A DNA stretch of 64,000 nt from an uncultured Rhodospirillales bacterium (GTDB taxonomy: Bacteria; Pseudomonadota; Alphaproteobacteria; Acetobacterales; Acetobacteraceae), in the NCBI GenBank assembly GCA_903835235.1, contig CAILMF010000015.1, positions 124,001-188,000 of the forward strand, written 5' to 3'. The position numbers were made by a program, and so were the translations under genes. Below the pieces are notes generated by a model. It saw nothing but the letters and a program-made list of their open reading frames with translations, was not told where the DNA came from and did no database searches. Positions within the stretch are counted from its first letter, which is position 1. Each line of letters begins with the position of its first letter. Shown one piece after another: positions 9,189-18,487 of this stretch.

Positions 9189-10202
9189 GTGGCGCGCTAC
9201 ATTCTCAAGCGCGTGCTGCTGGCGCTGCCGGCACTGCTGGGTCTGGTGCTGCTGACCTTCGTGCTGACCCGGGTGATCCCGGCGGACCCGGCGGCGATGC
9301 TGGCCGGCGACGCCGCCACCCCGGCGCAGATCGCGGATATCCGCACCCGCTACGGGTTGGATCAGCCGCTGTGGCGCCAGGCGGTGACGCATGTGCGGCA
9401 GGTGATGACCGGCGACCTCGGCAGCAGCATCTTCACCGGGCGGCCGGTGGCGGAGGAGATCGGCTTCCGCCTGCCGGCGACGCTGGAGCTGACCTTCGCG
9501 GCGCTGTTCCTCTCCGTGCTGTTCGGCGTGCCGCTGGGGCTGCTGGCGGCGCTGGACCATAACGGGCCAGTGGACCAGGTGGTGCGGCTGCTGTCGGTGG
9601 GTGGGCTGGCCATTGCCGGCTTCTGGCTGGCCATCATGCTGCAACTGGTGTTCAGCATGGAGTTGGACCTGCTGCCGCTGCGGGGCCGGCTGGACGTGGC
9701 GCTGGGCACGCCGCCCACGGTGACCGGGTTGTATCTGCTCGACAGCCTGCTGGCGGGTCGGCTGGACATGTTCGGCAATGCGCTGAAGCACCTGGTACTC
9801 CCTGCGGTGACGCTGTGCCTGCCGGGGCTGGCCAGCATTGCGCGCTTCACCCGCTCCGGCGTGTTGGAGACCTTGCAGAAGGACTTCGTGCTGTATGCGC
9901 GTGCCGCCGGGTACAGCCCGTTTCGGTTGGCGGCCATCTACGTGCTGCGCAATGCCGTGACGGTGACGGTGACGCAGGTGGGGCTGCTGTTCGGCGCGCT
10001 GATCTCCGGCGCCGTGGCGGTGGAGGCGATCTTCGACTGGCCGGGGCTTGGCACCTATGCGGTGCAGGCGATATTGGCGGCCGACTACAAGGCGCTGCTT
10101 GCGGTGACGCTGGTGGTTGGCGTGGTCTATGCGGTGGTGAACGTGCTGGTGGACGTGGCCCAGGCGCTGGTGGACCCGCGCGTGGCGGAACAGCTGAAGT
10201 GA
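9189..10202 (+). CDS. ABC transporter permease, DppB/OppB type
   Basis: 337 residues with a GTG start one base after the stop of the binding-protein gene. Begins ARYILKRVLLALPALLGLVLLTFVL, the typical first membrane helix of DppB, then the conserved periplasmic segment RVIPADPAAMLAGDAATP. The EAA loop that docks the ATPase appears as YARAAGYSPFRLAAIYVLRNA. About six membrane helices can be seen. It pairs with the following DppC-like permease; the two genes overlap. Confidence 0.92.
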   Translation: MARYILKRVLLALPALLGLVLLTFVLTRVIPADPAAMLAGDAATPAQIADIRTRYGLDQPLWRQAVTHVRQVMTGDLGSSIFTGRPVAEEIGFRLPATLELTFAALFLSVLFGVPLGLLAALDHNGPVDQVVRLLSVGGLAIAGFWLAIMLQLVFSMELDLLPLRGRLDVALGTPPTVTGLYLLDSLLAGRLDMFGNALKHLVLPAVTLCLPGLASIARFTRSGVLETLQKDFVLYARAAGYSPFRLAAIYVLRNAVTVTVTQVGLLFGALISGAVAVEAIFDWPGLGTYAVQAILAADYKALLAVTLVVGVVYAVVNVLVDVAQALVDPRVAEQLK

Positions 10203-11032
10203 AGCGGCTGCTGCGCGACCCCGTGGCCTGCCTCGGCTTTCTGCTCGTGGTCTTCGCGGCGCTGGTGGCGGCCTTCGCGCCCTGGCTGGCGCCCTACCCG
10301 GACGACGCTTTTGATAGTCACCTGCTGCAACGGCTGAAGCCACCCTCGGCCGAATTTCCGTTCGGCACGGATTACCTGGGGCGGGACATCCTCTCGCGCG
10401 TCATCCTCGGCACGCGCAACGCCATTACGGTGGCGGTCAGCGTGGTGCTGGCCGCCATGCTCATCGGCGTGCCCATGGGGCTGGTGGCGGGCTGGCGGGA
10501 CAATTGGCTCTCGGACGTGCTGATGCGCGTGACCGACGTATTCCTGGCCGTGCCGCAACTCATCCTGGCACTGGCGCTGGGGCAGTTGATGGCGCCGGGG
10601 CTGACCACGGCGATGGCGGCACTGTCCTTGACCTATTGGCCGTTCTTCGCCCGCACGGTCTATGCCGAGACGCGGCGGCTGCGCGGCGCGCTGTTCGTGG
10701 ATGCACTTGCCGGGCTTGGCGCCTCACCCGCGCGGATATTGCTGCTGCACGTGCTGCCGAATGCGGCGCCGGCGATCCTGGTGCGCGCGACCATCGGCAT
10801 GGGCTTCACCATTCTGACCGCGGCCATTCTCGGCTTCCTCGGCGTTGGCGCGGCGCCGCCCAGCCCGGATTGGGGCCTTGCAGTGGCGGAGGCGCGGCAG
10901 CACCTGCCGGAAAGCTGGTGGTTCGCCACCTTCCCGGGGCTGGCCATTCTGTTGCTGGTGCTGGGCTTCAACCTGCTGGGGGATGGGCTGCGCGACGTGG
11001 CCGACCCGCGCCTTCGGCGGAGCCGCAAATGA
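10199..11032 (+). CDS. ABC transporter permease, DppC/OppC type
   Basis: 277 residues. The start is GTG at 10199, overlapping the TGA of the DppB gene by four bases (GTGA); a longer open frame upstream lies inside DppB and is a shadow. Features of DppC: an N-terminal membrane helix, then SAEFPFGTDYLGRDILSRVILGTRNAI, the diagnostic GTDxxGRD signature, and an EAA loop near VDALAGLGASPARILLLHVLPN. It completes the membrane channel with the preceding permease. Confidence 0.92.
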   Translation: MKRLLRDPVACLGFLLVVFAALVAAFAPWLAPYPDDAFDSHLLQRLKPPSAEFPFGTDYLGRDILSRVILGTRNAITVAVSVVLAAMLIGVPMGLVAGWRDNWLSDVLMRVTDVFLAVPQLILALALGQLMAPGLTTAMAALSLTYWPFFARTVYAETRRLRGALFVDALAGLGASPARILLLHVLPNAAPAILVRATIGMGFTILTAAILGFLGVGAAPPSPDWGLAVAEARQHLPESWWFATFPGLAILLLVLGFNLLGDGLRDVADPRLRRSRK

Positions 11033-11054
11033 ATAGTTTCCGCAGGTCGCGCAA

Positions 11055-12044
11055 ATGAGCGACATGCTCGCCAGCGCGCCGGAAGCGCCCAGCCTGATGA
11101 CGGTGCGCGACCTGGCCGTGCATATCCCCACCGATGCCGGGGTGGCGCGCATCCTGGATGGCGTTTCTTTCACCCTGCCACCAGGTGGCAGCCTCGGCAT
11201 CGTCGGCGAAAGCGGCTGCGGCAAGTCCACGCTGCTGCGCGCCATCCTGGGCATTCTGCCGAAGGGTGCGCGGGTGCCGCAGGGCCAGGTGCTGTTCCAG
11301 GGGCAGGACATATTGAAGACGCCGGTGCGTGGCCGCATCGGCTTCATCCCGCAGGACCCGTATCTTTCGCTGAACCCGGTGTTCCGCGCCGGCGACCAGT
11401 TGCTGGAAGGCATGCGCAACCACGCGCCCGGCACGCGGGATGACCACAGGAAGAAGCTGATCAACCTGTTCCATGCGGTGCAACTGCCGGAACCGCAGAA
11501 TGCGCTGGACAAGTATCCGCACCAGTTCAGCGGCGGCCAGCGTCAGCGCCTGCTGATCGCCGCTGCCTTGGCCTGCGACCCCGACCTGGTGGTGGCGGAC
11601 GAACCCACCACCGCGCTGGATGTGACGACGCAGCGCGAAATCCTGGCACTGCTGCGCAGCCTGATCAGCGAACGCAACATGGGCCTGCTGTTCGTGACGC
11701 ACGACTTCGGCGTGCTGTCCTCGGTCTGCGAGGATGTCGCGGTGTTGTATGCCGGGCGCGTGGCGGAATACGGCCCCACCGGCAATGTGCTGGCCGACCC
11801 GCGGCACCCCTATACGCGCATGCTGCTGGCCTGCCATCCGGACCGCGCGACCGACCTGATCGGTATTCCCGGCACCGTGCCCGCGGCCACCGCGCAGCCG
11901 CCTGGCTGCCGCTTCCATCCGCGCTGCCCGATCTCTCGCCCCAATTGCGCCGTGGCGGTGCCGGAGGCGGTGCGCATCTTCGATGGCAGCCGCGTGGCCT
12001 GCCCCTACCACGCCGACCCGCTGCCGGAGGTGGCCCTTGGCTGA
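11055..12044 (+). CDS. ABC transporter ATP-binding protein, DppD/OppD type
   Basis: 329 residues. Walker A GESGCGKSTLL, signature FSGGQRQRLLIA, Walker B DLVVADEPTTALD, H-loop FVTHDFGVL. The C-terminal oligopeptide-transporter domain is present, with PPGCRFHPRCPISRPNC, the cysteine set that binds a [4Fe-4S] cluster in DppD-type ATPases. Start ATG 11055 is 22 nt after the DppC stop; the short gap contains a near-copy of the DppC tail (cgcaaatga twice). Works as heterodimer with the next gene. Confidence 0.93.
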   Translation: MSDMLASAPEAPSLMTVRDLAVHIPTDAGVARILDGVSFTLPPGGSLGIVGESGCGKSTLLRAILGILPKGARVPQGQVLFQGQDILKTPVRGRIGFIPQDPYLSLNPVFRAGDQLLEGMRNHAPGTRDDHRKKLINLFHAVQLPEPQNALDKYPHQFSGGQRQRLLIAAALACDPDLVVADEPTTALDVTTQREILALLRSLISERNMGLLFVTHDFGVLSSVCEDVAVLYAGRVAEYGPTGNVLADPRHPYTRMLLACHPDRATDLIGIPGTVPAATAQPPGCRFHPRCPISRPNCAVAVPEAVRIFDGSRVACPYHADPLPEVALG

Positions 12045-12045
12045 G

Positions 12046-13002
12046 ATGATCGGCGCCCGCGACCTGGTGGTGGAACTGGGCGCGGAACGGGGCCTGTTTC
12101 GTCGCCGTGCCGGGGTGCGGGCGGTGGATGGCGTCTCGCTTTCCGTCACCGCCGGCGAGACCTTCGGCGTGGTCGGCGAGAGCGGCTGCGGCAAGACCAC
12201 CTTGGCCCGCACGCTGCTGGGCCTGCAACGCGAAAGCGGCGGCGAGATCAGGTTGGAGAATGCGGTGGTCTCCGGCGTGGCGCCCAGCTTGGCGCGACGC
12301 CAGCGCGCAGCGGTGCAATACGTGCACCAGGACCCCGGCGCGGCGCTGGACCCCTGGTGGCGCGTCGGCGCCACGCTGGCCGAAGGGCTGCGCATCCAGG
12401 GGCTCACCAACCGCACCGAGGCCGCGGACCGCATCGCCGAGACGCTGCGCGCGGTGGGGTTGGACCCGGCCTTCGGTGAACGCTACCCGCATGAGCTTTC
12501 CGGCGGCCAGCAGCGGCGCATTGGCCTGGCCCGCATTCTGCTTCTGCGGCCGAAGCTGGTGATACTGGACGAGCCGACGGCGGGGCTGGACCTTTCGGTG
12601 CAGGCGGCGGTGCTGCGGTTGCTGCGCGACCTGCGCGACCGCTTCGGCCTGACCTACCTGTTCATCAGCCACGATCTTTCCGTGGTGCGGCGCGTCTGCG
12701 ACCAGGTGGCGGTGATGTATCTGGGCCGCATCGTGGAACAGGCTCCGGCTGCCGAGCTGTTTGCGCAGCCGCGCCACCCCTATACCCGCGCGCTGCTGGG
12801 CGCCGCGCCGCGGCTGGATGGCAAGGCGGTGGCGCCGACGCTGCGGGGCGACCCGCCGAGCCTGCGCGCGATCCCCTCGGGCTGCCGCTTCCACCCGCGC
12901 TGCCTGCATGCGGATATGAGTTGCCTGGAGCGTGAGCCGGTGATGCAGCCGGTCGCAGCCGGGCACAGCGTGTGCTGCCATCATTGGCGAGAGGCTGCAT
13001 GA
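12046..13002 (+). CDS. ABC transporter ATP-binding protein, DppF/OppF type
   Basis: 318 residues from ATG 12046, one base after the OppD stop; a TTG at 12037 is an alternative that would overlap. Walker A GESGCGKTTLA, signature LSGGQQRRIGLA, Walker B LVILDEPTAGLDLSVQ, H-loop FISHDLSVV. Ends with a second cysteine-rich oligopeptide-domain tail (GCRFHPRCLHADMSCLE). Its stop overlaps the start of hyuB by four bases (ATGA), showing that transporter and hydrolase are translated from one message. Confidence 0.92.
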   Translation: MIGARDLVVELGAERGLFRRRAGVRAVDGVSLSVTAGETFGVVGESGCGKTTLARTLLGLQRESGGEIRLENAVVSGVAPSLARRQRAAVQYVHQDPGAALDPWWRVGATLAEGLRIQGLTNRTEAADRIAETLRAVGLDPAFGERYPHELSGGQQRRIGLARILLLRPKLVILDEPTAGLDLSVQAAVLRLLRDLRDRFGLTYLFISHDLSVVRRVCDQVAVMYLGRIVEQAPAAELFAQPRHPYTRALLGAAPRLDGKAVAPTLRGDPPSLRAIPSGCRFHPRCLHADMSCLEREPVMQPVAAGHSVCCHHWREAA

Positions 13003-14756
13003 CCTGCGACCCGGTGACACTGGAGATCATCCGCGGTGCCGCGCGCGCTGCGCAGGCGGAGATGGAGGCGCTGCTGGAACGCACCGCCATGTCCGCCTTC
13101 ATCCGCGAGAAGAAGGATTTCTACACCGCGATCTTCGACGCCGATGGCGCGATGGCGGTCGGCTCCGACCTGCCGATCTTCGGCGATATCGTCGGGCCGG
13201 TGGCCAGGCACTTCCCGCTGGAGACGATGCGGCCCGGCGACCTGTACTGGTACAATGACTGCTACGGTTCGCGCGGCGCGGTCTCGCATTCCAACGACCA
13301 GGTGTTTTTGGCGCCGGTGTTCCTCAAAGAAGCCAGGGTGGGCTTCGTGATGGGCTGGGCGCATTTCTCGGATATCGGTGGGCTGCGGCCGGGGTCACTC
13401 AGCCCCGATGCCAGCGATCATTTCCAGGAAGGCATCATCATTCCGCCGGTGCGGCTGCAACGCGGGGGCGAGACGAATACGGATTTGCTGCGCGCCTTCT
13501 GGCGCAACAGCCGTTTCCCCAACCAGTCGCAGGGTGACACGCGCGCGCTGATGGCGGCGGTGCGCCTGGGTGAGAAGCGCGTGGAGGAGATCGCCGGCCG
13601 CTTCGGCGCGGCGGTGCTGGCGGATGCCTTCGCGCAATTGCTGGCGCGGACGGAAGCGACGGTGCGCGCCAAATTGTGCGCGGCGTTTCCGGTGGGGACC
13701 ACGCGCTTCAATGACGCCATCGACAGCGACGGCCACGGCAATGGCCCCTTCGTGCTGCGCCTGGCGCTGACCCGCACGCCGGACGACCGCTTCATCCTGG
13801 ATGCGACGGCCACGGACGACCAGGCGCCAGGCCCGGTGAACCTGCTGATGCATCCGGATGTGCCGGGCATGGCGCTGGGCCTGTATTTTTTGCAGGGGGA
13901 GCCGGGCCAGGTGCTGAATGCCGGCGGCCCGCGCGCGATCGACGAGGTGAAGCTGCGCGAGGGCAGCCTGTTGTGGCCGCGCTCGCCGGCGCCGCTTGGT
14001 CTGCGGGGGCTTACCATGATGCGGCTGCTGGCGGCGCTGCACGGGCTGGTGGCGGTGGCGCGTGGCGGCGAGGCGCCGGCGGCGCACAGCGCCTATGTCA
14101 TCCTGGCGATGCGCGGCGAACACAAGGGCAAGCGCTTCCTGATGACCGATGGCGTCGGCGTCGGCTACGGCGCGCGGCCCTTCGCCGATGGCACGGACGC
14201 GGTTTACTTCGTGGCGCAGGAGAACTACCCGGCGGAGTTCATGGAACTGGGCTACCCCGTGCGCATCCGTGAATACGCGATGCACCTGGACAGCGGCGGG
14301 GCAGGGCAGTTCCGCGGCGGCTGCGGCGTGGTGCGCGAGTATGAGGTACTGGCCGAAAGCGCCGTGATGGCGGTGCGGATCGACAGCGTTGTCAATCCGC
14401 CCTGGGGCGTGGCCGGCGGCATGAATGGCGGCTCGGGCCGCTGCGTGTTGAACCCGGGCACGCCTGGTGAGCGGCTGCTGCCGCCACTTTCGGATGGCAC
14501 CGCGCTGAAGCGTGGCGACGTGGTGCGGTTGCAGACCGGCGGCGGCGGCGGCTGGGGGCATCCCTTCGACCGTGCGCCCGAACTGGTGCTGGCGGATGTG
14601 CAGGGCGGCTTCACCAGCCCGGAGGCCGCAGCGCGCGACTATGGCGTGATGATCCGGGACGGTGCGGTGGACGCCACGGCGACGGCGGCACTGCGGAGTG
14701 CACGGCCGGCTGCCGGGCTGTTTCATCGCCGGGAGTATGCCGACCATGTCGCGTGA
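12999..14756 (+). CDS. hyuB: Hydantoinase B/oxoprolinase family protein
   Basis: 585 residues from ATG 12999, which overlaps the OppF stop. Conserved HyuB features: DPVTLEIIRGAARAAQAEMEALL at the N-terminus, FIREKKDFYTAIFDADG, the metal-site region YNDCYGSRGAVSHSNDQ with GHFSDIGG-like AHFSDIGG, and the C-terminal glycine-rich GGGGGWGHPFDR. With HyuA it forms an ATP-dependent amidohydrolase acting on N-methylhydantoin, 5-oxoproline or related cyclic amides (or an acetone-carboxylase-like enzyme); the exact substrate is unknown. The usual order hyuA-hyuB is reversed here. Confidence 0.9.
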   Translation: MTCDPVTLEIIRGAARAAQAEMEALLERTAMSAFIREKKDFYTAIFDADGAMAVGSDLPIFGDIVGPVARHFPLETMRPGDLYWYNDCYGSRGAVSHSNDQVFLAPVFLKEARVGFVMGWAHFSDIGGLRPGSLSPDASDHFQEGIIIPPVRLQRGGETNTDLLRAFWRNSRFPNQSQGDTRALMAAVRLGEKRVEEIAGRFGAAVLADAFAQLLARTEATVRAKLCAAFPVGTTRFNDAIDSDGHGNGPFVLRLALTRTPDDRFILDATATDDQAPGPVNLLMHPDVPGMALGLYFLQGEPGQVLNAGGPRAIDEVKLREGSLLWPRSPAPLGLRGLTMMRLLAALHGLVAVARGGEAPAAHSAYVILAMRGEHKGKRFLMTDGVGVGYGARPFADGTDAVYFVAQENYPAEFMELGYPVRIREYAMHLDSGGAGQFRGGCGVVREYEVLAESAVMAVRIDSVVNPPWGVAGGMNGGSGRCVLNPGTPGERLLPPLSDGTALKRGDVVRLQTGGGGGWGHPFDRAPELVLADVQGGFTSPEAAARDYGVMIRDGAVDATATAALRSARPAAGLFHRREYADHVA

Positions 14757-16872
14757 ACAACGCGCGGAAGAAGGGCGTGAACAACGCGCGGAAGAAGGGC
14801 GTGAACAACGCGCGGAAGAAGGGCGTGAACACCGCGCGGAAGCGGGGCGTGACCTGCTGGTTGCCGTGGATATCGGCGGCACCTTCACCGACATCACGTT
14901 GCAGAGCGCCGCGACCGGCGCCGCCTGGACGGCGAAGACGCCGAGCACGCCGCACGACCCTTCCGAAGCCTTCATCACCGGCGTCTCGCTGGCCCTGGCC
15001 CAGGCCGGGTGCAGCGCCGCCGATGTCGGCCGTGTGCTGCACGGCACGACGGTGGCCACCAACCTGATCCTGGAAGGCAAGACCGCACCGACGGCGCTGC
15101 TGACCACCCAGGGCTTCCGCCATGTGCTGGAGATCGGCCGTGCCGACCTGCCGCGGCGCGACAACCTGTGGAGTTGGGTGAAGCCGAAGCGCCCGGTGCC
15201 GCCTGGCCTGGTGTTCGAGGTTGGCGGCCGGATCGGCGCCGATGGCACCGAGTTGGCGCCGCTGGACGAAGCCGCCGTGCGCGCGGCGGCCGAGGCAGCG
15301 GTGGCCGCGGGGGCCAAGGCCATCGCCATCTGCTTCCTGCACAGCTTCACCAACCCCGCGCATGAACGCCGCGCGCTGGAGCTGGTGCGGCAGGCGGCGC
15401 CCGGCCTGGCCGCCACCGCCTCCTGCGACGTGCTGCCGGTGGTGCGCGAATATGAACGCAGCATGGCCACCGTCCTGAACGCTGCGGTCATGCCCGCCGT
15501 CACCACCTATGTGCAGCGGCTGGAGCAACGGCTGGCGGCAGCCGGCATCGCCGCGCCGCTGCTGCTGATGAAGAGCAACGGCGGCGTCGCCGGCGCCGCC
15601 AGCATCCGCCAGGCGCCGGCGCAGACCGCGCTTTCCGGCCCTGCCGCCGGCGTGGTCGGCGCCTTGGCGATGGCGCGGGAAGCGGGCGTCGCCGACATCA
15701 TCACCGTCGATATCGGCGGGACATCGGCGGATATCTGCTGCATCGCCGGCGGCCAGGTTGGGCTGACGCAGACCGGGCGCGTCGGCCCCTGGCCGTTGCC
15801 GTTGCCGATGCTGGACATGGTGACGATCGGCGCCGGCGGTGGCTCGATCGCGCGCATCGTGGGCGGCGCGCTGACCGTGGGGCCGCAGAGTGCCGGCGCC
15901 GCGCCTGGCCCGGCCTGCTACGGCCGCGGCGGCACGGAGCCCACCGTGACCGACGCCCACCTGGTGCTGGGCCACCTGACGCCGAGCCTGCTGGGCGGGC
16001 GGATGACGCTGGATGCGGCGCTGGCGGCTGAGGCGGTGCAGCGGATCGCGGGGCCGCTGGGGCTTTCGCTGGAAGCGGCGGCGCGGGGCATCCTGGCCAT
16101 TGCGGACAACAACATGGTTGGCGCCATCCGCGTGGTCAGCGTGGAGCGGGGGCACGACCCGCGTGGCTTCGCGCTGGTGCCCTTCGGCGGCGCCGGGCCG
16201 CTGCATGGCTGTGCGCTGGCGGGTCTGCTGGGCATGACGCGCGTGCTGGTGCCGCCCTCGCCGGGTGTGCTGTGCGCCCAGGGCCTGCTGGCGGCCGACC
16301 TGAAGGCGGAGTTCAGCCGCACCATCGCGCTGCCGCTGGGACAGGCGGAGCCGGCGCGGCTTGCGGCCAGCTTCGAGGCGCTGGTGGCCGAGGCGAGCGC
16401 CTGGTTCGAGGCCGAGGCGGTACGACCGCAGGACCGCCGGACGCAGCGTGTGGCGCTGATGCGCTATGAAGAGCAGGGGCATGAGTTGGCCGTGCCGTTC
16501 AGCGCCGATCTGGACGCGCTCGCCACCGCCTTCGCTGCGGCGCATGAGGCACTGTATGGGTTCACGCTGACAGGCATTGGCATGGAGATCGTGACGCTGA
16601 GGCTGGAAGCGACGGGCCTGCTGCCGGCGCCGGCGATGCCGCGGCCGGGGGAGGGGAGTGCTGCCTCGGCAATGCTGGGCACGCAGCCGATGCTGCTGCC
16701 GGAGGGCGAGGTGCAGGCGCCGATCTATCAGCGCGCTCTGCTGGGAGCTGGCGAGCGGGTGGCCGGCCCGGCCATCCTCGTGCAGTTGGATGCGACCACG
16801 CTGGTGCAGCCTGGTTGGAGCGCGGAGGTGTTGGCCTCCGGCGCGGTGCTGCTGACGCGGGACGGCGCCTGA
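14746..16872 (+). CDS. hyuA: Hydantoinase/oxoprolinase family protein, ATP-binding subunit
   Basis: 708 residues from ATG 14746 (an ATG at 14737 is in frame). After an N-terminal leader made of four REQRAEEG-type repeats comes VDIGGTFTDITLQ, the phosphate-1 motif of the ASKHA ATPase fold, then VLHGTTVATNLILEGK, and the second half with ITVDIGGTSADICCIAGG and GAGGGSIARI. Partner of HyuB for ATP-driven ring opening of a cyclic amide. The first 11 nt overlap the end of hyuB. The repeat leader is not a family feature and was presumably acquired by tandem duplication. Confidence 0.9.
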   Translation: MSREQRAEEGREQRAEEGREQRAEEGREHRAEAGRDLLVAVDIGGTFTDITLQSAATGAAWTAKTPSTPHDPSEAFITGVSLALAQAGCSAADVGRVLHGTTVATNLILEGKTAPTALLTTQGFRHVLEIGRADLPRRDNLWSWVKPKRPVPPGLVFEVGGRIGADGTELAPLDEAAVRAAAEAAVAAGAKAIAICFLHSFTNPAHERRALELVRQAAPGLAATASCDVLPVVREYERSMATVLNAAVMPAVTTYVQRLEQRLAAAGIAAPLLLMKSNGGVAGAASIRQAPAQTALSGPAAGVVGALAMAREAGVADIITVDIGGTSADICCIAGGQVGLTQTGRVGPWPLPLPMLDMVTIGAGGGSIARIVGGALTVGPQSAGAAPGPACYGRGGTEPTVTDAHLVLGHLTPSLLGGRMTLDAALAAEAVQRIAGPLGLSLEAAARGILAIADNNMVGAIRVVSVERGHDPRGFALVPFGGAGPLHGCALAGLLGMTRVLVPPSPGVLCAQGLLAADLKAEFSRTIALPLGQAEPARLAASFEALVAEASAWFEAEAVRPQDRRTQRVALMRYEEQGHELAVPFSADLDALATAFAAAHEALYGFTLTGIGMEIVTLRLEATGLLPAPAMPRPGEGSAASAMLGTQPMLLPEGEVQAPIYQRALLGAGERVAGPAILVQLDATTLVQPGWSAEVLASGAVLLTRDGA
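14751..14846 (+). repeat. 24-bp tandem repeat, four copies, at the hyuB/hyuA junction
   Basis: Copies at 14751-14774, 14775-14798 and 14799-14822 are identical; the fourth (14823-14846) has three changes, and the start of a fifth (gcgtgacc) follows. The unit begins gcgtgaacaacgcgcgg and is a multiple of three, so copy-number change would lengthen HyuA by eight residues (REQRAEEG) without a frameshift. The first copy contains the hyuB stop codon. Confidence 0.95.
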
Positions 16873-16887
16873 CTTAAGCGCCGCGGG

Positions 16888-17580
16888 TTAGACGGTCAGC
16901 AGTTTGCGCACGGCCTCGTTGTCCAGGCTGGCCACCGGGCCGCCCAGCGCCACTTCGCCGCGCACCATCACCGCGATGCGGTCGGCCAGTTCGCGGGCGA
17001 ATTCGAAATACTGTTCCACCAGCACCACGGCCATGCCACGTTCCTTCGCCAGCAGGCGGATGACGCGGGCGATGTCCTTGATGATGTTGGGTTGGATGCC
17101 TTCGGTCGGCTCGTCCAAAATCAGCAGGCGCGGTCGTGCGGTCAGCGCGCGGCCGATGGCCATCTGCTGCTGCTGCCCGCCCGAAAGGTCGCCACCGCGG
17201 CGGCCGAGGAACTGCTTGAGGATGGGGAACAGCTCGAAGATCTCGTCTGGCACCTTGGCTCCGCGCGGGGCGGCGGCCAGCGCGGTCTCCAGGTTTTCCT
17301 GCACGGTCAGGAAGGGGAAGATCTCGCGGCCCTGCGGCACGTAGCCGATGCCGGCGCGGGCGCGCTCGGACGCCGGCATGGCGGAGACGTCCTGGCCTTC
17401 CCACATGATCTTACCGCCGCGGATGCGCTCCAGCCCGACGATGCTGCGCATAAGCGAGGACTTGCCGACGCCATTGCGGCCGAGCACGCAGGTGATGGAG
17501 CCGGGGTCGGCTTCCAGCGAAACGCCGCGCAGGCAGATGCTTTCGCCGTAGGACAGGTCGATGTTCTCTACACGCAGCAT
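16888..17580 (-). CDS. urtE: Urea ABC transporter ATP-binding subunit UrtE
   Basis: 230 residues. LivF-like ATPase: Walker A GRNGVGKSSLMRS, signature LSGGQQQQMAIGRAL, Walker B LLILDEPTEGIQPNI; the EGIQPNII sequence and YGES near the N-terminus are characteristic of UrtE. Energises uptake of urea (or short amides) with UrtD and the UrtBC channel. It is the last gene of the urt operon, but 166 nt carrying two palindromic elements separate it from urtD. Its 3' end is convergent with hyuA, 15 nt apart. Confidence 0.93.
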   Translation of the reverse strand: MLRVENIDLSYGESICLRGVSLEADPGSITCVLGRNGVGKSSLMRSIVGLERIRGGKIMWEGQDVSAMPASERARAGIGYVPQGREIFPFLTVQENLETALAAAPRGAKVPDEIFELFPILKQFLGRRGGDLSGGQQQQMAIGRALTARPRLLILDEPTEGIQPNIIKDIARVIRLLAKERGMAVVLVEQYFEFARELADRIAVMVRGEVALGGPVASLDNEAVRKLLTV

Positions 17581-17649
17581 GACAAACTCCGTTTGGGCGG
17601 GCCGATTCAGACCTCCGCGCCTTGCAGCGCTCCGGTCGTCGGGCCGCTA

Positions 17650-17693
17650 GAGCAATATCAGTTCTGATGGAATCATCAGAACGGATATTGCTC
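17650..17693. repeat. Long palindrome between urtD and urtE (element 1)
   Basis: Arms gagcaatatc (17650-17659) and gatattgctc (17684-17693), extended inwards by gttctgatg/catcagaac around a four-base loop gaat; only one mismatched pair. It would form a strong hairpin in RNA from either strand. No T-run follows on the minus strand, so it looks more like an intergenic palindromic repeat or processing site than a simple terminator. Confidence 0.85.
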
Positions 17694-17708
17694 ATTATTC
17701 AAATACTT

Positions 17709-17746
17709 CTAGAGCACGAAATGCGCCCAGCAGGGCGCATAGTGCT

Positions 17747-17750
<4 letters not shown>
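17709..17750. repeat. Second palindrome overlapping the urtD stop codon (element 2)
   Basis: Arms ctagagcac (17709-17717) and gtgctctag (17742-17750), with inner arms atgcgccc (17721-17728) and gggcgcat (17733-17740) round a four-base loop agca. The right arm supplies the TAG stop of urtD at 17747-17749. Together with element 1 it forms a two-hairpin block in the urtD-urtE gap; the core agagc...gctct is shared by both. Confidence 0.85.

Positions 17751-18483
<733 letters not shown>

Positions 18484-18487
<4 letters not shown>

Noticed and set aside
14751-14846. CRISPR array
   Set aside because: The repeats are directly adjacent, without spacers, and lie in coding sequence.
13395-15506. Long minus-strand frame opposite hyuB and hyuA
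   Set aside because: Same antisense effect; hyuB and hyuA have conserved motifs over the whole stretch.
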